Source: Phytophthora colocasiae
Taxonomy: Eukaryota > Oomycota > Peronosporomycetes > Peronosporales > Peronosporaceae
Assembly: GCA_018806915.1 (NCBI GenBank)
Contig: JAGKQI010000087.1
Span: 806,001-870,000 of the forward strand
Length of the DNA stretch: 64,000 nt
Direction: 5' to 3'
Positions 55,244-64,000 of this stretch are shown here, piece after piece. Position 1 is the stretch's first letter. The number at the start of each line of letters is the position of its first letter. The notes beneath the pieces were generated by a model. The model worked only from the letters and a program-made list of their open reading frames with translations, searched no databases and was not told the DNA's origin. The position numbers and the translations under genes were made by a program.

Positions 55244-57322
55244 ATGAACACGGAAACCGACTACGTGTCCGTAGGAAGGGACACAGACACAGCCTCCACT
55301 GTTTCCTCCTTCGGGTCCTCTTACCGAAGACGCACGCGAAAGAACGAGTCACCTGTTTTTAACTTTATTCACGAGCTAAGCACTGGTGAATTTCAGTGCA
55401 TGGTCTGTTCTAGGGATGGGGTTACTCAGGTTTGGCGTTCTCGTTCAACGTCGAACTTTAAAGGTCACCTAGCCAAACATCATGCTGACATCTACGGCAT
55501 TGACATTGAAGTCTCTAGCACATTTTCCCGGCAGACGAGAGCCCGTGTTGAAGCCATGACACCCGAAGCCACCAAGCAGTCTGACGAGAAACTTGTTGGG
55601 TGGATTATCTCCAACTCCCAGCCGTTCGCCGTTGTCGATCAAGATGCATTTGTGGAGTTTTGTAAGTCTCTACGTCCTGACTATAATGTTCCCTGTCAGC
55701 AAACGATTCGAAAAAAAGTTATTCTTCAGTGGAAAGCTGAAAAAGAGGCTGTTCGCGTGGAAATCCGTCAGGAAGTTGATGGTCGCCGAGTTAGCTTTAC
55801 GACAGATTTGTGGACATCACCTTCGAAACGGGGTTATATGGTGATCACTATGCATTTTATTGATAGAAGTTGGAGGATGCGTTCTGTAATTATAGCTTTT
55901 ACTCGAGTGATGTATCCACATACAGGCAAACGACTCGCTGAACACTTCGTAAGTGCTGTAAAGCGACATGGACTTCTCGCTTCTTTCATCTATTTGGACG
56001 GTTACAGCGGACAATGCTACAAACAATACGGCAATGATACTTCACCTGAACGACCGTTTGCAGCGCGAGGTCAACAGTCTTTTGCGAGCAGCAAATTATG
56101 GAGAGAGTGTACCTGGAACCTTACGAGCGCCAACTCCAACCGTTGTCCAGCTAAGATGCACTGCGCACGTGCTTCAACTTGCTGTGAAGGAAGGGCTCGA
56201 TAAAGTGTCCTTTAGTCGACACTGCTGTTGGCCATTTTCGAGACCTCGTCAAGAAAAATCACGGAGTCAACAAAGTTGACCGAAGCTTTGGAACGTGTAT
56301 GTGCTGACTTAGTGCACAAGTATATCACTCTGAAGATGGATGTAGTGACGAGGTGGAACAGCACATGGATAATGCTGGGAAGCCTAATTATGTTGAAGTT
56401 GCCCTTGACCGAGTTACTTCGTCGAATTCGCGAAAAACTTCCTGGATATACGGGTTTCAGTATCAGCCCAATAGACCGTCTTGCTAAAGAGATTACCGAG
56501 GAGTGGTGGGGAGCTGTTGAAGCGCTTTACGACTTTCTTGAACTGATTAAGGAAGCCACCGATATGCTATCAGCGTCGACATATCCAACATTTGGGATTC
56601 TTTTGCTGGCTTTCCATGTCATTCGATTTCACGCTACGGAAACCATAGAGAAGTCACAAGACGATCAGACATTGAACTTTGCTATGACAGTGAAGTCGAA
56701 GCTGGATGAATACGCACCGAAGGTCAACACGCGAGAAGCAAGAATCGCCACAATATTAGACCCTAGGGCCAAGCAGCATCTCGATGTCTTGGTAGACAAC
56801 GTTGACCACGTCAAGCGAGAAGCTCATGACGAGTTTAATTTGTACTATCGCGAGAAATTCCAGACTCAGCAACAGCCAAACCGTGGGCCTCCGTCAGCGA
56901 GGAAGAAGAAAGGCAAGGCTCTTCGAGGCCTCCTCGCGCGCAGCACTAATCAGGACGGAACTGGTACTGGAATTGCCACTGACAACGCTGGCCAAGATTG
57001 CGATATCGATGCGGATGCAAACCACTGTGGGTCCCAGAATCATGATGACTCATTCGCCCAAGAACTGGATCGATGGTTAGCTGCTGAAGGAATGAGCGAG
57101 ATGACGGAAAGTAAAGATGTGTGCACTTGGTTCCGTGTCACGGGTGACGGCTATCCGCGGATCAAACTCATGGCTCACGACTTTCTGGCAATCACAGCCA
57201 CATCAGTTCCAAGCGAAATTGCGTTTTCCGCAGCAGGTATCGCTCTTAGCAGCCGTCGTGCACGTTTGGGAGATGATGCAGTCCAAGCAATCTGTGAACT
57301 GGAAGTCGTTTCGGAAGTTTAA
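55244..57322 (+). pseudogene. hAT transposase (BED finger type), two frameshifts
   Basis: The ATG at 55244 (MNTETDYVSVGRD) is preferred to the upstream in-frame GTG. A BED-like zinc finger with C-x2-C and H-x4-H (CMVCSRDG...HLAKHH) is followed by the RNase H-like core with D in TTDLWTSPSKRGYMV. At about 56010 the coding moves to another frame (WTVTADNATNN...LRCTAHVLQLAVKEGL, the second Asp region) and at about 56215 returns to the first (TKLTEALERVCADL). The rest is clean: LDPRAKQHL, and the C-terminal dimerisation box FLAITATSVPSEIAFSAAG, where most hATs have SER. The two shifts cancel in phase but scramble about 70 residues, so it is probably dead. Confidence 0.82.
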
Positions 57323-57639
57323 CCGTAGCTACACTGACGAACGAAGTGAGCAAGGCATAAATGTCTAGAGCCCAGCTGCTTATATTGGAGCTGATTCATG
57401 AGATTCAGCGGATTTCAAACGGTTCGTTTCCATTGTCTCTCGGAGCAACGCCAATAGGAACATCATCGCGATAGCCACGAAGGAGCCTCGAAAGCGTTCG
57501 GTGTAGCCAAAAATGCAGACATTATTCATCCACCTTCTCCAGCAAGACGTCCTGCAGCGTTTGACGCTCGAGTTTTGAGGAACTGTTCAAATCCAGCACT
57601 GATACGAACTTCCTTGGTTTGCTGATGTGAGCATTCCGA

Positions 57640-57850
57640 CAGTGTTTTCTCCTTATTCGGGGCAACTAGAACGGGGATCGCACCATACAACACCATAGGG
57701 TTGTCCAGTTCGTACTCGAACACATCAAGATTGTACAACCGGTACGGGTCAGTCACCACTTTCCTCTTGAGTGCTTTAGACGTGGATCTCCTGGATTACA
57801 CTGTAAATACTTGCTGCTAAAGGTCCTGGGATGTTCCATGACATCAATTC
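57640..57850 (-). pseudogene. Captured fragment resembling glucosidase II alpha (GH31)
   Basis: The minus strand encodes [18 protein letters not shown] followed by [12 protein letters not shown] at about 57670-57750. From established knowledge, this closely matches the conserved N-terminal segment of the ER glucosidase II alpha subunit (family GH31), which trims glucose from N-glycans. Just upstream HPRTFSSK and LKHSRGK fit the same region with a phase change. No start, catalytic domain or end is present, so it is a fragment carried by hAT-2. Similarity further downstream is lost. Confidence 0.6.
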
Positions 57851-57878
57851 TCCAATTCCCCTGACGTTGTACAGAATA

Positions 57879-58349
57879 TCATACGCCGTGTAGCACCGAT
57901 TTCCCAGTAAGATATGCCATCGCTTGTTGTTTGCTCCTTATCTTTAAAAGCGGAAATTCCATACACAAGTAACTCTGGAAAAAATGCGAGTTTCGACCTT
58001 CACAAGGTACAAACGTCCCCTTTTCACTTCTACTACCTGGATCGTAATATCTTAATGCTGCGACCAGAAGCAACCGAGAAATTGGTGCGTTCATTCCACC
58101 TGGAATACTATCCAACAGCTTTTCCGAGATAAACACATTCGACCGTGTTTTGGATACCGGTTTCTTCGTTGAGATTTTGACTTTATCCCCTCTCCGTGCC
58201 TCACGTAATTCTCTTTCGGATGTGTCCACGTGTTGGTCATCAGTGGTGCTCGTTTCTGAAGTGTCGATCAAACCAGTTCCATATATCGCTAACTTCTTTT
58301 CCTTGAGCTGCAGACAACGTCTTAAGAATAAGAAAATCTCCCGATACAA
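57879..58349 (-). pseudogene. Unrecognised captured frame in hAT-2
   Basis: 156 codons, minus strand, from an ATG at 58349 (MYREIFLFLRRCLQ). No family recognised. It contains a basic stretch (LREARRGDKVKISTKKP) and a more ordinary C-terminal part (GGMNAPISRLLLVAAL). It lies between the IQ-motif and GH31 pieces on the same strand and may be part of either, read partly out of phase. Confidence 0.35.
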
Positions 58350-58379
58350 TGAACTGGTCTACAAGTGTTCCAACGCGAT

Positions 58380-58870
58380 CAGTAAGCGAGTTTCGTATTT
58401 TGATTCGCTTTAAGTAAGCTCGAACACGGAAGCCTCGATAAATTTTCTGAATGCACTTGTCTGCACAAAATATTAAACAGAGTGAAAATGGGTCAAAGGC
58501 AGAATCCGAATATTCCTACCACTGTTTTCTCAAGTGTCCAAATTATGATTTCATAGATTTTCTCTTTCCACCTCGGAAGTGCTTCACGAAGAACAGATCG
58601 TCCAAAATTCGTAAACAACGCTTCCAAGACTTTTTGTTTTCGAGCTGAGAATACAGCATCAGTATCCTCAGTGAACACCAGTTTTCCTCCGACATTTTGG
58701 TTCAATTGCTTTACTGAAAAATCGGCTTATCACATTTGCTGCTTTGGCTTTTGCTTGATCATGCATAAGGAATAGATTGTGCTTTTTAGCAGTAAACATG
58801 CGCCAAATGGTTAGAACCTCAACTGCTGCCGACCAATAAACATCCACGTGAAAAGCTTTCAGCACCTTCT
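58380..58870 (-). pseudogene. Captured fragment with an IQ motif and an apparent intron
   Basis: Minus-strand reading: AFHVDVYWSAAVEVLTIWRM (58860 region), a phase change, then FTEDTDAVFSARKQKVLEAL to IYEIIIWTLEKT (about 58525). Next comes a stretch starting GTAGGA and ending TTTTGTGCAG at about 58462, with the size and ends of a small oomycete intron. Coding-like sequence continues with KCIQKIYRGFRVRAYLKRIK, a typical IQ (calmodulin/light-chain binding) motif at about 58400-58458, and LVDQFIVSGDF. The parent looks like an IQ-containing, perhaps myosin-related, protein. An intron in the copy would point to capture from genomic DNA. Confidence 0.5.
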
Positions 58871-58899
58871 TCCATCTATGAAAGCGAAAGAAAGCACGA

Positions 58900-59539
58900 A
58901 TCGATGTCTACAACGTTCTCACTGCTAAATTCTGCACATATTGGCGAATCAACTTAATGTTCTTCTTCTCTGTAGCGACCGTAGAATTCGCTTTATCCGT
59001 TTGGAACAAGCCTCGTCATAGACATTGAACACGGCTACAACAGTAAAGCAGAGCTTGTCAGTCTAGAATCAAATAAATAAATCGATCCTCAATTCACGAA
59101 GGCTCAATAAGTCTCCAGAGACCATACTTACGTCAGTTGAACCCGGTTAAACGGCTTGGGGTCGTGGACAAGAACAATGGCCAACAAAAGATCAAAATTA
59201 ACTCTTGTTTAGGTGAAGTAGCTGCTCCGCCACGTCCCTAGCTGCAAGGACACTCCTCGTCGACCTTGTGAAAGCTACAGATGTAAGACGTCGCGTACTC
59301 TGACCTCCGTCTGCCGACGAATTTGCGATGAACGGGCGCAGAGCAGCAACTCGCACATTATATATATATTGATATCCACTTTTAATAAGGAATTAGAGAT
59401 CAAAATACAGCTCCTAATTCGCTAAAGGCAGGCATTTTTATATCCAATGGGCGCTGACATGGAAACTCTATAATTTAATTTAAGTCACAAAAGCGTTGGC
59501 ATTTATGATTTGTTTGAAGAAGTAACCTGTATAAAACAT
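58900..59539. other. hAT-2 right part, non-coding
   Basis: No supported gene. AT-rich, with a (TA)n-like stretch near 59361. The subterminal repeats begin at about 59540. Confidence 0.5.
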
Positions 59540-59642
59540 TAACCGGTTTGAACCGGATCAAACCGGATAATCTGGTTTCAAATCCGGTTTTCAACCGGTT
59601 GTGTGAAAAAGGGCAAACCGATATCCGGTTGTAACCGGTTTA
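59540..59642. repeat. Subterminal CCGGTT repeats, right end of hAT-2
   Basis: Again many AACCGG(T/A)T units in about 100 bp just inside the terminal repeat, mirroring the left end. Confidence 0.75.
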
Positions 59643-60025
59643 CATTCTCTACTCGTGACCCGAGCTTTCACCCCGGCCATCGCAGTCGTGACATGGAACG
59701 TTTGCGTCGTCGGACCTGTCTCACACAGACTTAGTTGCTGCGCAGACAGCTGTCGGTGTGTCACCTCAAGTGGTTGTTGCTACGATTAGAAGTGCTGATT
59801 CGGATACAGCAATTATCGCGAAAGATGTATCGAACAAGAAAAATTCAAGTCGTCGGGAGGCACTGGCTGACGACACACCGACTGAGTTGCTGCTAAAGAA
59901 ATTGAAAGAGCACAACTTTTTCTTCAAGGTTGACGTGGACAAAGCAACCTCTCGACTCCGGGCTTTATTTTGGTCACACCCGGGAATCAAGGAATCTTAC
60001 GCTTGGAATTCTGACGTCATGGTTA

Positions 60026-60702
60026 TGTGGTGAAGCGCGAATAAGAAATCCGAGAAAAGGCAACGTCAGGCCCAGAGAGAGTCGGATCAAGCGACAGGGG
60101 CCTCTGGCGTGGCAAGATACCGGTTGATGACCCCAGATTGCGCAATGACGGCTGACGAATGGACCCGGATCGGTAATCGCCTTGATCTCTCCGCAAGTGG
60201 ATGATGGATGGCGTCTTGGTCGAGTGAGACTAAGCGATCAGAGAGCCCTGCCGTAAGGTCTCACGTAGTGGCTCAGCACCAGGGAGAAGGTGTAACGGGG
60301 TTACACGGCGCTGCGCGCCTTGGCTACAATAGGTGTGGTATACACCATCCAGGTCACAAGTCACAGATCCGTGTACAACACATAGTGTTTCTCACACGTC
60401 ACATATGTAGCCAGTTGCTGGCTGTTAGCTCAGAGCCACACATTACATTTGATTAGGATTTAGTATGTTAGATACTAAATCCGTTACATTCAGGATTAGG
60501 GCAATAAAATAAATAAAAATCAGTTTGCATTTTACATAATTAGTGTTAGTTCCTTTATTATAGGGACACTGATTGTGAGAGTCCCGTATTTAGTGGACTA
60601 CTTGGTTCTTGTATAGAACCGAAGGCTAGTGCCTTGCAAGCAGGACTCTACGAGTCAACCCAACTTCCTCTGTGCCGTGCACACCTACGCAGCCCCGCTG
60701 CA
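60026..60702 (+). repeat. Putative 5' LTR of a Ty3/gypsy element
   Basis: It begins TG at 60026 or 60028, where MULE-2 similarity ends, and closes with CA at 60702. TGGTAGCACTTG from 60705 could be a primer-binding site; its first eight bases fit the 3' end of an initiator Met tRNA. The second LTR is outside the window, so the boundaries are provisional. Confidence 0.55.
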
Positions 60703-60759
60703 TCTGGTAGCACTTGTAGTCAATCCAACTCCTGAGTTGAAGACTGTTTCTCTGTGAGA

Positions 60760-61640
60760 ATGGAGCCAGAAGCATACGCTCACTTGACTCCGAGTCAGCG
60801 GGACACGCTTAACAAGCTTACGTCCTTGCTGGGCCCTGAAGGTATGGCGCACCTTGCGTCTCAAGGGCCGGAGGCCGTCAACGCGCGCCTGGAGGCATTT
60901 GCCTCGTACGAGAACGCTCTCGTTGAGCACATTCAGCGGAATGTAAAAGGAGTTAATCCCGCTCCGAGAGCTAAGCCCGTCACGCTCAGCGTGAAGACCT
61001 TTCACGGGCACGAAGGAGAGAACCTCCTATTGTGGACCCGAGAGGTCGAGATGGCCATGGGGGCCGCTATGCTCCAGTTGGAAGGCCAACGCGTGGCGTT
61101 CGCCATCTCTAAGCTCGAAGGTCGAGCACGAGAATGGGCCTTGACGTCTGGGACGTCGGTAGAAATGGCCTTCCCCACTTGGGGTGAGCTTAAGGCCAAA
61201 CTTACGCAAGTATTTGCTCCACCTAACCAGGCGTATCGCGTGCGGTCACGCTTCCTCGCTTGCCGACAGGGCAAGAAGGACCTGGTGGACTATGTCCAAG
61301 AGCTGCGCACGCTCATTGCCGGCATGGCTGCCGATCCTCTACCTGAGGTGGTCACTGTGACTATCTTCATGGAAGGTCTGAGAGCTGGCGTGGCCAGGAC
61401 GGAGGCATTCCGTCAGAATCCTCGCACCTTCGAGGACGCTGTTAGCGTGGCATTGAATGCTGAACACAACTTTAAGTTGTCGAGGGTCGGTGCTAATAGC
61501 ACAGGGTCCGGGGACCCGAACCCATGGACCTCAGCTATGCTGAAGATGAAGTAGCCGAGCTTTACGAGCTGCGGTGCAGCGTATGAGCACTCGTCGGTGC
61601 TACACGTGTGGTAGTCCCACACACCTGAGGCCCAACTGCC
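60760..61640 (+). pseudogene. Ty3/gypsy Gag with zinc knuckle, frameshifted
   Basis: The ATG at 60760 ([15 protein letters not shown]) opens a capsid-like domain of about 250 residues typical of retrotransposon gag ([49 protein letters not shown]). Near 61510 the frame shifts: [16 protein letters not shown] continues in another phase, and a further change near 61575 leads to CYTCGSPTHLRPNC, a perfect C-x2-C-x4-H-x4-C knuckle. The nominal stop at 61552-61554 therefore reflects damage rather than the normal end. Confidence 0.82.
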
Positions 61641-61799
61641 CTCTGCGCAAAGAGCGCGCCGGGCAGAAGGGCCGCATCCCTGTCGCGGGTCCCGCGTTGG
61701 GCTCTGCCCAGGGAAACGACGGCTCCCAGTCGACGCGGGGCGGGCTACTGGGAAGAACTGAGTTCTGCAGTGCGTGAGAGGCACTGGGGCTCAGCCCCG

Positions 61800-62211
61800 A
61801 AGAGCTCCGTGCTCTTGAACACGGAACGTGTGAGCAAGCAGGGCTTGCTGGTCGTCCATGTGGACGTGAAGGGCTTCGGAGAAGCCGTGGATCGTGTTGA
61901 TCGATTCAGGAGCGTCTGGCAACTACGTCAGACGCTCCACCGTTGAGGTAGTCAGCAATATGCTGAGGCGCTTCGAGCGCGAAGAGGCGACACCGTCACT
62001 GTCCGTCTAGCGACGGGCGTCCGTGTCACGGCAGCCAAGGTCCCCATGGACCTACGGCTGAAGTTCCTGGACTTCGACAGCGTGGAACGCTGCTTGGTCT
62101 TGGACCTGGATTCGAGGTACGACCTCATCCTTGGTATGGCGTGGCTGGAGCGCCACGAGCCATGGATCGACTGGAGGTCGAAGACCTTAGGTGCTACGCA
62201 CTTCTCCTAGT
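61800..62211 (+). pseudogene. Ty3/gypsy aspartic protease region
   Basis: IDSGASGNYVRRS (about 61890) holds the D-S-G active-site triad of retropepsins. RLATGVRVTAAKVPMDL follows, then LVLDLDSRYDLILGMAWL and WIDWRSKTL, the usual end of this domain. Reading stops at TAG near 62209, but another frame continues (SPSGALASHEP), so a frameshift is likely there. Confidence 0.7.
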
Positions 62212-62760
62212 GGAGCTTTGGCGAGTCATGAACCCACCTCTGCTAGGAAGCAGAAGCGCTATTGGCGCGAGCATCGAGCCGAGTCGGCAATGATGCTGGA
62301 AGTCGGTGTGTCCGAGTTAGTGGACAGCACCGAGTGCGAGGATCGCAGCCCTGTTGAGCGCATAGCGCTGGTTGGCAGTGAGTCAACGTGTGGGCAAAGC
62401 TCACGTAACCCGAGTGACGCCGGTCATGGACTGTCACTGGATGCCGATGGCATCGGGCCTTACCAGGCCGTGAACTGTGGGGCGGCACGTACTCCGTCGA
62501 GTGATACTGGTCGTGGACCAAGTCGATCGCTGAGTGTCTCTGACACTGGACCTGTTACGGTCATTGATTGTGCAGCGGCACGTACTCCGCTGAGCGGCAT
62601 CGGTCGTCGACCGAGTGGATCGCTGAGTGTCCTGACACTGGGCCGAGAGAGGCCGAAACTTGTGCGACGGCACGTACTCCGTCGAGTAGACGATCTTCGG
62701 CTAGGCGAAGACGTCGTAAGGCCCTTCGGGCGAGACGCTCTGCGTCTGAGTCATCCGTGA
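62191..62760 (+). pseudogene. Protease-RT linker with degenerate internal repeats
   Basis: Contains three or four diverged copies of a block of about 29-30 residues with AARTP and SLSVSDTG motifs (from about 62455 to 62690). The last copy lost two bases near 62629 (AGTGTCCTGAC against AGTGTCTCTGAC). That moves the polyprotein to the frame which is then open to the window end. Confidence 0.6.
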
Positions 62761-64000
62761 CGTCAAGTGCCGACGCACCGGAGGGCTGTGGGCAGCTATA
62801 CACTCTGGTTGATGGAGTGGGCGGTAGTGCCGAAGGCAGTGTCCTGCTGGACGACTTGCCAAGTGTTGACAAGCTCCTTGAGCTAGAAGAGATATCCTTC
62901 GCCGACTTTGGCGATGCCTTGAAGGCTGGCGAATTCGCCGAGGTGGTCATCGTTCGACCTGAGGAGGAGTTAAACTCGTCGTCCCTCGTTGACGAGTCCG
63001 TCTTGGCCGAAGTCAAGAAGGCGTTGAACGCCAGGAGTGGATCGGAGATCCTCAAGAATCCCTCGGATCCCTTCCACTCCTTGCTGAAGGAATATGGAGA
63101 CGTTGTCTCGAAGGAACCACCGAGTGGCCTGCCTCCCGACCGAGGCATTCGTCATGAGATCGACTTAGTTCCCGGAACTAAATACTGCGTGACCCGGCAG
63201 TGGCCTCTTCCTAAAGAGCAATGCGACGTCATTGACGCCTTCTTCCGTGCGAAGCACGCGGCGGGTCTCGTGCGCGAGAGCAAGTCTCCGCATTCCGCGC
63301 CAACGTTCTGTGTCAGAAAGCCGAATGGCAAGTGGCGTATCGTTCACGCTTTTAACAAGCTCAACACTGCCACGATTCCGGCGCAGACGCCGATTCCTAG
63401 GAAGGATGTTCTTCAGAACAACATGGTGGGTTGCACCATGTACAGTGCACTCGACTTAGTCGATGGGTACTATCAGCTGCTCATGCGAGCCAGTGATATT
63501 CCGCTTACAGCGGTGAGCACCCTGAGCGGTATGCTCTGGGAGTGGCTCGTCATGCCCCAAGGGCTCTCGAACGCGCCCGCAACGTTCAATCGTCTAGTGA
63601 CGCAGCTGTTCAGGCCCCTACGGGCATTCGCACAAACGTACTTTGACGACGTGTTCGTCCACAGTCAGGCCGAACACGGCAAGACTGACGTTGAGGTGCA
63701 CGTGGAACACGTGAGAGCTGTGCTCGAGTGCATGCGCACGAACAAGCTGTACGCCAACGCAGACAAGTGCGTCTTTGGCGCGGAAGAAATCCCCTTCCTA
63801 GGGTGCTTCATTGGGAAGCATGGCCTTCGTGCTGATCCAGCAAAGGTCAAGGCCATTGTGGATTGGCCGGTTCCCTTGAACCAGAAGGACTTGCGTAAGT
63901 GGCTGGGTTTGGCCAACTACTTGCACAAGTACAGCGAGAACTACGCTGAGTTGGCTCGGCCACTGACGGATCTCCTTAAGAAGGATGCCGAGTGGGTATG
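62568..64000 (+). pseudogene. Ty3/gypsy reverse transcriptase, 5' part
   Basis: The frame is open from 62568 to the window edge. Motifs in order: IRHEIDLVPGTK, PHSAPTFCVRKPNGKWRIV, YSALDLVDGYYQLLM, WLVMPQGLSNAPATFNRLV, catalytic YFDDVFVHS (about 63640), FLGCFIGKHGLRADPAKV, and WLGLANYLHKYSENYAELAR. This is a typical Ty3/gypsy RT leading toward RNase H. The frame starts inside a frameshifted linker, so the element's polyprotein is already broken upstream. Confidence 0.87.

Larger units (their letters stand above)
54905..59651 (+). mobile_element. Large hAT transposon (hAT-2), 4.75 kb, carrying extra sequence
   Basis: Terminal inverted repeat TAGAGAATGTAAA at the left and its perfect complement at the right. 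An exact 8-bp target duplication CTCGTGAC lies at 54897-54904 and 59652-59659. Dense AACCGGTT-type repeats lie just inside both ends. The left half encodes a BED-type hAT transposase (55244-57322). About 1.6 kb on the right half is unrelated to transposition and resembles minus-strand host coding pieces. Confidence 0.92.
54134..60027 (+). mobile_element. Second MULE copy (MULE-2), interrupted twice
   Basis: It begins GGGAAAATCTATGGAGCTCG like MULE-1 and stays closely similar from 54134 to 54904. It is interrupted by a hAT (54905-59651), resumes at 59652 and leaves MULE-1 similarity at about 60027, where a Ty3/gypsy element starts. Its right end lies outside the window. The preceding nine bases (AGTTTAGCA) would be one copy of the target duplication. 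Confidence 0.85.
54506..60027 (+). pseudogene. MULE-2 transposase fragments
   Basis: The first piece 54506-54904 begins at ATG (MASTPTSAPPPPTTSSY) and carries the FAR1-like zinc domain to IHNHPASRD. The second piece 59652-60027 continues at the next base of the MULE-1 alignment. A single-base loss near 59702 shifts it, and from 59758 the frame is open to VMVM, with no sign of the 2-nt insertion found in MULE-1. The catalytic core after the first Asp is missing because the gypsy element follows. Confidence 0.8.
60028..64000 (+). mobile_element. Ty3/gypsy LTR retrotransposon, 5' part, degraded
   Basis: Gag, zinc knuckle, aspartic protease and reverse transcriptase occur in Ty3/gypsy order on the plus strand and run off the right edge. 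Several frameshifts (near 61510, 61575, 62200 and 62630) indicate a non-functional copy. The target is MULE-2. Confidence 0.85.

Noticed and set aside
1..64000. CRISPR arrays, rRNA, tRNA or bacterial operon signals
   Set aside because: No regularly spaced short repeats with unique spacers, no cloverleaf or rRNA segment recognised, and gene structure is eukaryotic.

Overview
The window is eukaryotic and looks like a gene-sparse, transposon-rich region of an oomycete genome, most likely Phytophthora. Reasons: a tandem family of full-size PDR/ABCG transporters of the oomycete type (NBD1 signature VSGGERKRVTTGEME), core promoters resembling the oomycete initiator plus flanking element about 30-60 bp before the ATGs, and a matching mix of hAT, MULE, Tc1/mariner, piggyBac-like, Ty3/gypsy and tyrosine-recombinase retroelements. 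No rRNA, tRNA or CRISPR array was seen. Nothing here was checked against a database.

Layout. 1-1097 (minus): 5' part of a low-complexity Pro/Gly/Ser-rich gene that runs off the window. 1577-12031 (minus): two PDR copies, called here A1 and A2. 14402-53972 (plus): five more, A3 to A7. A2 and A3 are divergent across about 2.4 kb. The cluster looks like a pseudogene array. Every copy carries at least one lesion: single-base nonsense codons, small indels, loss of a Walker motif or membrane helix, or transposon insertion. A4 (21163-25272) is closest to intact, with one stop about 109 codons before the normal end. A1 and A4 are near-identical copies in inverted orientation.

Transposons. A 1.9-kb array of a 447-bp unit sits in NBD2 of A2. 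A hAT element (17157-19252) splits A3 with a target duplication. A5 is split by a tyrosine-recombinase retrotransposon (27348-37943, minus) whose ends form the A1-ORFs-B1-A2-B2 split direct repeat of Ngaro-like elements. A MULE (27379-30640) and a Tc1/mariner element (30760-32216) lie inside its terminal repeats. A second, YR-less relative (38535-42861) follows, bracketed by a 788-bp direct duplication containing retroelement end plus A5 coding sequence. A7 ends at a TTAA with a piggyBac-like end, followed by a second MULE that is itself interrupted by a 4.7-kb hAT (54905-59651) and then by a Ty3/gypsy element running off the window.

Function. PDR proteins are two-NBD, twelve-helix plasma-membrane exporters. 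A4 is the only copy that might still yield a long product. The most notable observations are the split-repeat retroelement with a readable crossover core, the 4.7-kb hAT carrying apparent fragments of host genes (a GH31 glucosidase II-like stretch and an IQ-motif stretch with an apparent intron), and NBD2 sequences that look homogenised between otherwise divergent copies.
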